DNA from: Arctic95D-9 sp035967665
GTDB taxonomy: Bacteria > Verrucomicrobiota > Verrucomicrobiia > Verrucomicrobiales > DEV007
Length of the DNA: 64,000 nucleotides
Reading direction: 5' to 3'
Assembly: GCA_035967665.1 (NCBI GenBank)
Contig: JAYWLB010000046.1
Location: forward strand, 62,001 to 126,000
Under the pieces are notes generated by a model. It saw only the letters and a program-made list of their open reading frames with translations. It made no database searches and was not told the origin of the DNA. Both the position numbers and the translations under genes were made by a program. Shown one piece after another: positions 30,706 to 38,270 of the stretch (position 1 is the first letter of the stretch; each line of letters begins with the position of its first letter).

Positions 30706-31599
30706 CTAATAATCCCGATCCAGAAGGTAGTCGGCGATCTCGTGCAGCCGCTGAGCCTTTTTGCCGAATGGCTTGAGGGCGTCGTGAGCTTTGGCAGTCA
30801 ATTGCGCGGCTTTCTTTCGGCTCTTTTCCAATCCGAAAAGGGCAGGATAGGTGGACTTGTTAGTCGCTTCGTCTTTTCCGGCGCTCTTACCGAGCTTTTC
30901 GCTCGTCGAGGTGACGTCGAGAATGTCGTCGATGACTTGAAAGGCGAGGCCGAGTGACTGGCCGTAAATACTGATCGCTTCGAGCTTCTTCGGGGTTGCG
31001 TTGGCCGTCATGGCCCCAAGCCGGAGGGATGAAGTCAAAAGGGCTGCCGTTTTGCTTTTGTGAATGTAGTCGAGTTGTGTCGGTGTTAGGAGCACATCGC
31101 TTCCTTCACCTTCGAGGTCTAGCACTTGTCCGCCGATGAGATGGCGGCTGCCGGCGCAGTTGGCCAGTTCGGTAACGTAGGTGCCGATGTCGTAGCGCTT
31201 TGCTGCCGGTGTTTTCGCGAGGATCTCGAATGCGATGGTGAGGAGGGCATCTCCTGCCAGAACCGCGATTCCCTCTCCGTACTTTACGTGACTGGTCGGC
31301 TTGCCGCGACGGAGGTCGTCGTCGTCCATGCAGGGAAGATCATCGTGAATGAGCGAGTAGGTGTGAATACACTCGACTGCAGAGGCCGGAGCGAGGGCGT
31401 CTTCGTAGTTTCCGTCACAAGCCTCCGCCGCTGCGAGGCAGAGAATCGGACGAAGTCGTTTTCCTCCCGCGAAGATGCTGTAACGCATCGCGTCGTGCAC
31501 CGTGGCAGGGCGTGTTTTCGCGGTGGGAAGGAATTTGCCGAGTGCCTGGTCAACAAGCTTGCAGCGACTTTTAAGGTAGGGTTTGAGATCGGCTGACAT
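30706..31599 (-). CDS. ispA: polyprenyl diphosphate synthase, FPP/GGPP type
   Basis: 297 residues. Both Asp-rich motifs of trans-prenyltransferases are present: YSLIHDDLPCMDDDDLRRG (first, with DDxxxxD) and VIDDILDVT (second). The residues GGKRLRPILCL and GKPTSHVKYGEGIAVLAGDALL complete the pattern. It condenses IPP with allylic diphosphates to give C15 or C20 chains; the chain length depends on residues before the first motif (CIHTYSLIHDD) that suggest FPP. The symbol is by family similarity. Confidence 0.88.
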   Translation of the reverse strand: MSADLKPYLKSRCKLVDQALGKFLPTAKTRPATVHDAMRYSIFAGGKRLRPILCLAAAEACDGNYEDALAPASAVECIHTYSLIHDDLPCMDDDDLRRGKPTSHVKYGEGIAVLAGDALLTIAFEILAKTPAAKRYDIGTYVTELANCAGSRHLIGGQVLDLEGEGSDVLLTPTQLDYIHKSKTAALLTSSLRLGAMTANATPKKLEAISIYGQSLGLAFQVIDDILDVTSTSEKLGKSAGKDEATNKSTYPALFGLEKSRKKAAQLTAKAHDALKPFGKKAQRLHEIADYLLDRDY

Positions 31600-31620
31600 G
31601 TTGTGGAGGGCGCTGCGCGC

Positions 31621-31790
31621 CGTGAAAAGTGAAAGGTCAGGGGTTCTGCAGGCCCGGCTTAAGAGGGGAGTCGAGCGTTCAACAGGGTTAGGTGCGGCAC
31701 ATGACAGGGTTTAAAGGAGGGTCGGTGGATTCGTGTGAGGGTTCTCAGCCTATCCGACCTTTTACCTTTAACTTTTTACCTTTCACAGCG
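31621..31790. repeat. mixed repeat block: A-rich inverted repeat around 22-bp array copy C
   Basis: GTGAAAAGTGAAAGGTC near 31622 faces an inverted relative (CCTTTTACCTTTAAC...TTTTTACCTTTCAC) at about 31758-31787. Between them AACAGGGTT at 31681 and GACAGGGTT at 31703 are 22 bp apart. The combination repeats what is seen at 17709-18048. There is no gene in the 200-base gap. Confidence 0.6.
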
Positions 31791-31799
31791 CCGCCGGCG

Positions 31800-32813
31800 C
31801 TAGAGGAGTTCTGCAATCTGGACAGCGTTGAGAGCCGCGCCTTTCCTAACCTGATCGCCGACGACCCAGAAGGTGAGGGCGTTGTCGAGAACGAGGTCTT
31901 CGCGGATTCGTCCGACGAGGCAGTCGTCGCCATGGGTGCAGTCGAGCGGGGTTGGGAACTCCGGTTTTTCAGCAAAGGGATTGTCGACGACGCGCACTCC
32001 GGGAGCGGCTTCGATGGCAGCTCGTGCAGCGGCAACGTCCGGCTTGTCGTTGAAAACAGCGGTGATGGAAACGGCGTGCGAGCGGTAAACGGGAACGCGG
32101 ACGCAGGTGACCGAGGCTTTGAGGTCAGGTGCGTGAAGGATCTTCTGACCTTCAAAGTGCATTTTCATTTCCTCCTTCGTGTATCCGTTCTCCTGGAACT
32201 TGTCGACCTGTGGGATCACGTTGAATGCGATCTGGCACGGGTAGACGTTTCGCTCGGGGAGAGGCTCGCCTTTGGCGATGGCGTCGACCTGAGCTTCGAG
32301 TTCGGCGATGCCCTGTGCGCCACTTCCGGAAACTGCCTGATAGCTGGAGGCAATGATGCTTTTGACTCCTCCGAATGCTTTGTGCATTGGATTCAGAGCC
32401 ATGAGGCTCACGATCGTGGTGCAGTTGGGGTTCGCGATGATGCCGCTGGTTCCGGGGGCATCACCGGGATTGATTTCAGGCACGATAAGAGGGACATCTT
32501 CCTGCATGCGGAAGGCGGATGAGTTGTCGACGACGATGGCCCCTGCGGCGACGGCGTGCGGTGCAAAGGTTTCCGAGATCCCGCCACCTGCGCTGAAAAG
32601 AGCGATGTCGACGCCTTCGAATGAATCGGGTGTGAGCTCCTTCACTTCGATCTCCTCTCCGCGAAACGTGAGTTTCTTTCCTGCCGAGCGTGCTGAGGCG
32701 AGAAGAGTGAGTTGGCTGACTGGAAAGTCCCGCTGCTCAAGGCATTTGAGAATCTCAATGCCTACAGCTCCGGTGGCTCCGGCGATGGCGAGATGCTTGG
32801 GGGATTGGCTCAT
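31800..32813 (-). CDS. asd: aspartate-semialdehyde dehydrogenase
   Basis: Reduces aspartyl phosphate to the semialdehyde in lysine, threonine and methionine synthesis. 337 residues. The NADP-binding IAGATGAVGIEILKCLEQR, the active-site Cys in NPNCTTIVSLMALNP, SYQAVSGSGAQGIAEL, and the C-terminal RVPVYRSHAVSITAVF with the catalytic His are intact. It is a monocistronic-looking gene, with the repeat block downstream. Confidence 0.95.
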   Translation of the reverse strand: MSQSPKHLAIAGATGAVGIEILKCLEQRDFPVSQLTLLASARSAGKKLTFRGEEIEVKELTPDSFEGVDIALFSAGGGISETFAPHAVAAGAIVVDNSSAFRMQEDVPLIVPEINPGDAPGTSGIIANPNCTTIVSLMALNPMHKAFGGVKSIIASSYQAVSGSGAQGIAELEAQVDAIAKGEPLPERNVYPCQIAFNVIPQVDKFQENGYTKEEMKMHFEGQKILHAPDLKASVTCVRVPVYRSHAVSITAVFNDKPDVAAARAAIEAAPGVRVVDNPFAEKPEFPTPLDCTHGDDCLVGRIREDLVLDNALTFWVVGDQVRKGAALNAVQIAELL

Positions 32814-32954
32814 AATAATTTTTTGTAAGAAAACCTGCGAGTTTACGTATTAAAACTCCGATTGCAACCGCTTGGCGAAGTGGTTTATTCCGCCTGCGAA
32901 GTTTTGATCGACTTCGTTTATTGTTTTACAACAAATTACCAAAAACAACCATCT

Positions 32955-33074
32955 ATGAAAACTGCTATCCTATTCTCACTTATCGCTTGCGCATCACTTG
33001 CTCTCAACGCTTGTGCTTGTAACAAAAAAGCAGCTTGTGCTACTTCATGTGCTCCTTCAGCTTGCTCGAAGTAA
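32955..33074 (+). CDS. small cysteine-rich lipoprotein-like peptide
   Basis: 39 residues from ATG 32955: a signal-like segment (MKTAILFSLIACASLALNAC) then a Cys-rich tail (CACNKKAACATSCAPSACSK). Seven Cys residues fall in the last 21 positions. LNAC could be a lipobox, making this a tiny lipoprotein of the entericidin kind, though the Cys spacing also suggests metal binding. The gene has its own AT-rich upstream region and a strong terminator right after it. Confidence 0.6.
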   Translation: MKTAILFSLIACASLALNACACNKKAACATSCAPSACSK

Positions 33075-33104
33075 TTCGTGATTTGAGTTAATTACTCTTT
33101 TCGA

Positions 33105-33138
33105 AACAGCCACCTCTAACGGGGTGGCTGTTTTTTTG
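33105..33138 (+). terminator. intrinsic terminator, probably bidirectional
   Basis: AACAGCCACC pairs with GGTGGCTGTT over a short loop, followed by a run of T. It separates the Cys-rich peptide gene from the convergent psd gene. Confidence 0.9.
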
Positions 33139-33147
33139 TGCCCCGGC

Positions 33148-34083
33148 TTATGCCTGTGCTTTCGTGGTGCCCATTCGGTCTCCCATGCGCGCGTAGAGCT
33201 CGATGCCGTTCTCTGACTGTGCGATAAAATCGGGATCGGGAGAAAAGCGCCCTTCGGGGAAAATCGTGATGACCATGGAGCCTCCGAAGCGGAAGTAGCC
33301 TTTTTCATCACCTTTGCTAACAGGGCTGCCGGAGACTGAGGTGCTGACGATGCTCCCGACATTGGTCGCTCCGATTTCGAGAAAGAGGTATTTTCCAACG
33401 GGGGAATCGTTCACCGGGGTGATTTGCCGCTTGTTTTCCGTGATGTAGGAAAGTTGGCGTGACAGGGCGATGGGATTGACGGAAAAGAGGGAGCCGTTGA
33501 TGAGCAGGCCCTCTTCCGGAGTGCCGTCGAGTGGAAAGTGGTAGCGGTGATAGTCGGTTGGGCAGAGTCGTGAGAGCACGGCGGTCCCGCCTGAAAATTC
33601 CTCCGCGAGGTCGCTCTTGCCGAGGAGCGTTGCGAGATCGAATCGCTGGCCTTTGGCATAAAGGGTGGTGGCTTTCGATAGATCGGGGATTAGAAAGTGG
33701 CGCCCGTCAGCGGGGAAGACAACGGAATCGGTCCCGGGGTCGATGGGGCGTGCTTCCGGCTTGAGCTTGCGGAAAAAGAACTCGTTAAAGGTGCTGAAGG
33801 ATTCCGGGGAGTCGAGAAATTCCGAGGTATCGACGTCGAAGCGTTTGATAAAGCTCCCGATCTCTTTCTGCGAGCAACTGCAGTCCGCCCAGCGACCGTA
33901 GAGTCGTGAGAACCACTTTCGCCGAATCACCGCGTTGAGGCAGATCCTTCCGGGAGTGGTCTCGTAGGCCCATCGCAATGGCTTTTCACCGTAGATCCCT
34001 TCGGTCTTGAGGGATTTAGTATAACGGTCGTAAAAAACGAGCTCTTGTGTTTCATTCACGCGTGAGAGATAACCTCTCGCCAC
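33148..34083 (-). CDS. psd: phosphatidylserine decarboxylase
   Basis: Makes phosphatidylethanolamine from phosphatidylserine, using a pyruvoyl group formed by self-cleavage. 311 residues. The family signatures are FNEFFFRKLKPEARPI, FPADGRHF, SRLCPTDYHRYHFPLDG (Asp-His of the self-cleavage triad), EIGATNVGSIV and YFRFGGSMVITIF. The cleavage site reads GGSM where most members have GST; the cleaved Ser is present. Membrane-associated. No phosphatidylserine synthase gene is seen nearby. Confidence 0.9.
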   Translation of the reverse strand: MARGYLSRVNETQELVFYDRYTKSLKTEGIYGEKPLRWAYETTPGRICLNAVIRRKWFSRLYGRWADCSCSQKEIGSFIKRFDVDTSEFLDSPESFSTFNEFFFRKLKPEARPIDPGTDSVVFPADGRHFLIPDLSKATTLYAKGQRFDLATLLGKSDLAEEFSGGTAVLSRLCPTDYHRYHFPLDGTPEEGLLINGSLFSVNPIALSRQLSYITENKRQITPVNDSPVGKYLFLEIGATNVGSIVSTSVSGSPVSKGDEKGYFRFGGSMVITIFPEGRFSPDPDFIAQSENGIELYARMGDRMGTTKAQA

Positions 34084-34106
34084 ATTAACAGTAAAGATCT
34101 TTTCCT

Positions 34107-34802
34107 ATGATAGCGCTTTTGACGAATGATGACGGTATTCACGCCGATGGGCTGGAGGCTCTGAGAGAGCTGGCGGAGTCGTATTTCGATGAGGTCTGGG
34201 TGGTGGCTCCGGCAAAAGAGATGTCTCAAATCGGTCATCGGGTGACGACCTATGAGCCCCTTGAGATCGAAGAACGGGGCCGGCGGCGCTTCGCGGTTCA
34301 CGGGACGCCGGCCGATTGCACGCGGGTCGCGTTGACGCATTTGTTACCAAAACAGCCGGATTGGATTCTTTCAGGGATCAATCATGGGGGCAATCTCGGG
34401 CGGCACGATTTTGCGATTTCCGGCACGGTCGCGGCGGTGCGGGAGGCGGCCTTTGCGGGCGTGCGCGGGATCGCCTTTTCCCATTATATCCGACGCGAGC
34501 TTCCTTTAGACTGGGGGCTCGCGGGTGAGCGTCTCGATGCGGTGATGCGTGAGCTGTTGTCCCGGGACCTCGATGTCGGTTCGTTCTGGAACGTGAATTT
34601 GCCCCACCTCGAGGCCGGATCGGAGGCGCCACGGCTCATTGATTGCGAGCAGGAGCGGCTCTCGCTGGAGGTTTGTTATGCGAAGGATGAAACCGGAAAA
34701 CTGCACTACAAGGGCGACTATCAGGGGCGGCCGAGAGTTGCGGGGAGTGATGTGGATGTCTGTTTCAGCGGGAATATTGCGCTCACTCTCGCTGGTATCT
34801 AA
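34107..34802 (+). CDS. surE: 5'/3'-nucleotidase SurE
   Basis: Dephosphorylates nucleoside monophosphates and short polyphosphate; a stationary-phase survival protein. 231 residues. LTNDDGIHADGLEAL holds the metal-binding Asp pair; AKEMSQIGHRVT carries the conserved Ser/Thr region; LSGINHGGNLGRHDFAISGTVAAVREAAFAGVRGIAFS is diagnostic (metal-binding Asn). Divergent from psd and followed ten bases later by the lipase gene. Confidence 0.94.
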   Translation: MIALLTNDDGIHADGLEALRELAESYFDEVWVVAPAKEMSQIGHRVTTYEPLEIEERGRRRFAVHGTPADCTRVALTHLLPKQPDWILSGINHGGNLGRHDFAISGTVAAVREAAFAGVRGIAFSHYIRRELPLDWGLAGERLDAVMRELLSRDLDVGSFWNVNLPHLEAGSEAPRLIDCEQERLSLEVCYAKDETGKLHYKGDYQGRPRVAGSDVDVCFSGNIALTLAGI

Positions 34803-34812
34803 GTGACGGATC

Positions 34813-35808
34813 ATGGGCGGCGAAAGTAAGGATCCGGTCAATGTCTCGCTCAGCGACTGGCAGGCCCGTGTCCGCGCGAGCCTGAAGCGGTGGGAAGGGG
34901 CTTTCGGCCTCGACCCTGATCCGCTCTTTTTCGAAGGTGTCGACGGGATGCCTGATTTTCACTTTGAAGGCGCGGAGGAATTCTCCGCCTCAACGGCCTG
35001 GTGGCTGGGGGAGCTGTGCCGGCTTGCCTACACCCCGGATGATCGTGAGCGTGGACGCAGGAAATACGACGGGTTTCCTCAGCGCGATGTCATTCTGGAA
35101 ACGCGCACGCCTTTTAAGGAGCTCGTTTCGATTCATAAAACGGGGAATCATGCCTCGATTTACCGCCGTCGGGACGATACGGGGCCCACGATCGTATGCT
35201 TCCGGGGGACTAACCGGACGCGGCAGTGGGTCATGAACGCGGTGGTGCGACCTCATCGGTGGAAACGATACCTCCTCGACGGTGATCCTGAAGAAGCGTA
35301 TGTCCATTCAGGATTCTATGTGTTTTTGAAACGGGTTTGGCCTTTGATCGAGCAGGAGTTGGCTCAGTTACCTCGTCCCTGGATCGTGACGGGGCATTCT
35401 CTCGGCGGTGCTCTTGCTATGCTCGTCGGGCCGATTGTCCATCCGGAGCTCATTTGCACCTTCGGCGCTCCGAAAGTCGGGAATGAGACGTTTTACCAAC
35501 TCAGGACGGGAAACGCGCTGTGGCGCCTGGTCAATCATACCGATTTGGTTCCCCATTTACCTTTGAGGGATCGAACTGCGGGAGTCCGTAATTTTTCGCA
35601 TGGCCATCCGGCCTCGATTCTCGGGAACGACTCAGGAATTTCGCCGGGGGTGGAAACAGACCCGGGAGGTGTTCTTCCGGTGTTGGCCGCCAATTCGAAA
35701 ACCGGGCTGAAAAATCCTCCTCAATGGCTGATTGAACATCGAATTGGCGAGTATTGTCGAAAACTTCAGCGGCTTCATCATGATGGATGCAGGATTGATA
35801 GTCTGTGA
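34813..35808 (+). CDS. class 3 lipase family protein
   Basis: 331 residues of the alpha/beta-hydrolase fold. The nucleophile elbow is VTGHSLGGALAM (Ser near 195), with the likely Asp in VNHTDLVPHLPL and His near the C-terminus (EHRIGEYCRKL). An upstream oxyanion-loop segment, IVCFRGTNRTRQW, matches the fungal-type class 3 lipases. No signal peptide is seen, so it may be cytoplasmic or membrane-peripheral. Likely cotranscribed with surE. Confidence 0.85.
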   Translation: MGGESKDPVNVSLSDWQARVRASLKRWEGAFGLDPDPLFFEGVDGMPDFHFEGAEEFSASTAWWLGELCRLAYTPDDRERGRRKYDGFPQRDVILETRTPFKELVSIHKTGNHASIYRRRDDTGPTIVCFRGTNRTRQWVMNAVVRPHRWKRYLLDGDPEEAYVHSGFYVFLKRVWPLIEQELAQLPRPWIVTGHSLGGALAMLVGPIVHPELICTFGAPKVGNETFYQLRTGNALWRLVNHTDLVPHLPLRDRTAGVRNFSHGHPASILGNDSGISPGVETDPGGVLPVLAANSKTGLKNPPQWLIEHRIGEYCRKLQRLHHDGCRIDSL

Positions 35809-35835
35809 TTTTCTGCGATAATTCAGGCAACGGTA

Positions 35836-36696
35836 ATGATTAAAACTTTTTCCTGTCATTTTAATAAGCGTCTGAGCCAGAGCCTGGCGGTCACCCTGGT
35901 CTCGGGATTTCTGCTGGCTTCCGGTCAGGAGGAAGCACCCACTCAGATCGATCTTACGAATTTCCCCGGACAGATTGTTGAGAAGGTCGTCGTCCCCATT
36001 CCCGCCGAAATTTTCGCGGTGCTGGATAAACTGGGTGAGCCGAACTGGGGTAGCGGGATCGCGCTGCCCTCCGGCGATGTAGCGGCAAATGATCGTTCCC
36101 TTCTGGCTCTGACTTTTGGAGGTCTTGTCGCCGAGGGGTTTATTGCGGTTCAGGCGAAGGATGCTGACAAGATTCAGAAAATCGGCCGCGAAGTCCTAAC
36201 TCTTTCCAATGCCCTCGGCCTTGCCGTTGCGGTTCGTCCCCACAGCCTCAGCATCATTGAGGCGGCGGGTGATAAAGATTGGAGCAGGGTTCGCGATGAG
36301 CTGGACAGCACCCAGCAGACGGTTCGTGAGACCATGGAGAAGTTGAGAGACGAGGAGCTTTCCAATCTTGTCAGTCTTGGCGGTTGGCTTCGCGGCACCA
36401 ATGTGGTGACTATTTTTATCAGTGATTCATTCAGCGAGGACAAAGCGGAATTGCTCAACCAGCCGGGATTGATCGTTCATTTTCGCGAAGTGCTCGAAAT
36501 GATGGAGGGGCCATCCGGCAGGACTCCGGCGATGAGAGCTATTTCGGTCGGCCTGGCGAGGCTTGAGTCTATCATCGGGAGTGCGGAGATTATTTCGGAG
36601 GAGGATGTCAGGCAATTGCGGGACATCACGAGATCGATGCTCGAAGAATTTTATTACGAGAAAAACGAATCAGCGGCTGGCGAGGCGGTAAATTGA
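35836..36696 (+). CDS. exported hypothetical protein
   Basis: 286 residues with an N-terminal export signal (about 1-30, ending near LASGQEEAP). The rest is mainly helical without cysteines: a region LDKLGEPNWGSGIALPSGDVAANDRSLLALTFGGLVAEGFIAVQA is followed by helices (SALGLAVAVRPHSLSIIEAA-like, TQQTVRETMEKLRDEEL). No known family recognised. The next gene, 12 bases away, is also a secreted or anchored protein of unknown role, suggesting a two-gene operon. Confidence 0.6.
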   Translation: MIKTFSCHFNKRLSQSLAVTLVSGFLLASGQEEAPTQIDLTNFPGQIVEKVVVPIPAEIFAVLDKLGEPNWGSGIALPSGDVAANDRSLLALTFGGLVAEGFIAVQAKDADKIQKIGREVLTLSNALGLAVAVRPHSLSIIEAAGDKDWSRVRDELDSTQQTVRETMEKLRDEELSNLVSLGGWLRGTNVVTIFISDSFSEDKAELLNQPGLIVHFREVLEMMEGPSGRTPAMRAISVGLARLESIIGSAEIISEEDVRQLRDITRSMLEEFYYEKNESAAGEAVN

Positions 36697-36708
36697 TCCT
36701 GATCCAAA

Positions 36709-37260
36709 ATGACGCGTTACTTTAAAAAAATTACACGAAGACTCACAGCGCTGCTGCTGGTCCTCTTTCTGGCAGGTGGGGGGATCGTTTATGCTTTCGT
36801 GAATGAGGCGATCTCGATGGCCTTTGAAGCTGCTACTCCGTATGTGGAGCAGGGATTCGAAGTGCGTGAAGACACCTGGTCGGGTGAGGTTGAGCCGGGG
36901 AAACCCCTCCTTGTGCGTCATCAGCTTTTCCGCGGAAATGAATACTGGTTCTGGGCTGGCACCAGCTGGCCGGGCGCGACCGTGAAGGTTGATATTTTTG
37001 ACAGCGAAGGCCAGTCGGTGAAGCTGGAGGGATTCGTTAAGCCCCCGCCGAAGAAGGACGAGGAATTCAGCGAAGGTTCCTACGCCGGCGTGCGAACTCT
37101 ACCCGGAAAGACGGCCACTTATTTCATTCGTGTCATTGTCGAATACGACCACGAGGCAGCAGCTAAAGATCCTAAACTTCAGGGATTCAATCCTGCGGTT
37201 GACGGGGTTGGTGAGTTTACCGGCACAGTCGATTGGGGGCTTGCCTACGGGTATCGCTAG
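36709..37260 (+). CDS. membrane-anchored hypothetical protein
   Basis: 183 residues with one N-terminal membrane helix (LTALLLVLFLAGGGIVYAFV) and a beta-rich outer part (VRHQLFRGNEYWFWAGTSWPGATVKVDIFDSEGQSVKLEGFV; TATYFIRVIVEYDHEA). The fold suggests a jelly-roll or immunoglobulin-like domain, similar in feel to pre-peptidase domains, but I cannot assign a family. Follows the exported hypothetical by 12 bases. Confidence 0.55.
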   Translation: MTRYFKKITRRLTALLLVLFLAGGGIVYAFVNEAISMAFEAATPYVEQGFEVREDTWSGEVEPGKPLLVRHQLFRGNEYWFWAGTSWPGATVKVDIFDSEGQSVKLEGFVKPPPKKDEEFSEGSYAGVRTLPGKTATYFIRVIVEYDHEAAAKDPKLQGFNPAVDGVGEFTGTVDWGLAYGYR

Positions 37261-37277
37261 AGACGTGCGATTGCGAT

Positions 37278-38267
37278 ATGGCCGAAAGAACGCTCGAGTT
37301 CGAGAGTCCGCATTTTCTTCACAGTCTTTTTGCTGAAGATCTGCCTCTTCTCCGCGACATGGAGGAATCGCTGAGCGTGCGTATCACGACAAGGGATGCC
37401 TGGATCAAGCTGGAAGGCGACGAAGTGAATGTCGAAGCCGCTGTCGCGGTGATCGAGGACCTTGAAGAAGCCCGGCGGCGTGGAGGGGCGATCACCGCAT
37501 CCACATTCCGGTATGCGGTGAACGCTGCGAGCGAATCTCTCACCCGGGCTGTTTCGGAAGCGTCTGCGGAAATTGAGGCGGGTGATCGTGTTTCCGATTT
37601 GTTCGAATGCAAGTTGCTGGGGACCGGGTCAAAACCGGCCGTGACGCCGAGGACGAAGAATCAACTTCGTTACCTCGAAGCATTGGAACGAAATGATGTT
37701 TCTTTCGGGATCGGGCCGGCCGGAACGGGGAAGACCTTCCTCGCGATGGCTTACGCTCTTGATCTTCTCAAGAAAAGGCGGGTGGACCGGATTCTTCTGA
37801 CGCGTCCTGCCGTCGAAGCGGGTGAGGCTCTCGGATTTCTTCCCGGAGCGCTTGAGGAAAAAGTCCTCCCCTACCTGCGTCCCTTGTACGATGCCATGAG
37901 CGAGATGCTGGACAGTTCCGATACGCTCAAGTTCACGGAGAAAAATATGATTGAGATCGCCCCGCTCGCCTACATGCGGGGCCGCACTCTGAACCGTGCC
38001 TGTGTCATTCTCGATGAGGCGCAGAATGCGACGCGCGAGCAGATGTTCATGTTTCTGACGCGTCTCGGGGAGGAATCCAAATGTATCATCACAGGGGATC
38101 CTTCCCAGATTGATTTGATGCCGAAATCGAAAAGCGGAATACTCGAGGCAATGGATTTGCTTCGGGGGATTGAGGGCATTGCCTTCACTGAATTCGAAGG
38201 CAGCGACGTGGTTCGTCACCCCGTAGTCGCGCGAATTATTCAGGCATACGAGGCTGGTCGCGAGTAG
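37278..38267 (+). CDS. phoH: PhoH-like ATPase
   Basis: 329 residues from ATG 37278 (MAERTLEFES); the longer frame from 37233 overlaps the previous gene. A KH-like N-terminal part (LSVRITTRDAWIKLEGDEVNVEAAVAVIEDLEEARRRGG) precedes the PhoH domain: Walker A GPAGTGKTFLAMA, RPAVEAGEALGFLPGALEEKV, and Walker B ACVILDEAQNATREQM, then TGDPSQIDLM. This is the PhoL/YbeZ-type cytoplasmic ATPase linked with 16S rRNA maturation through YbeY in other bacteria; no ybeY is nearby in this window. Confidence 0.92.
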   Translation: MAERTLEFESPHFLHSLFAEDLPLLRDMEESLSVRITTRDAWIKLEGDEVNVEAAVAVIEDLEEARRRGGAITASTFRYAVNAASESLTRAVSEASAEIEAGDRVSDLFECKLLGTGSKPAVTPRTKNQLRYLEALERNDVSFGIGPAGTGKTFLAMAYALDLLKKRRVDRILLTRPAVEAGEALGFLPGALEEKVLPYLRPLYDAMSEMLDSSDTLKFTEKNMIEIAPLAYMRGRTLNRACVILDEAQNATREQMFMFLTRLGEESKCIITGDPSQIDLMPKSKSGILEAMDLLRGIEGIAFTEFEGSDVVRHPVVARIIQAYEAGRE

Positions 38268-38270
38268 GCT

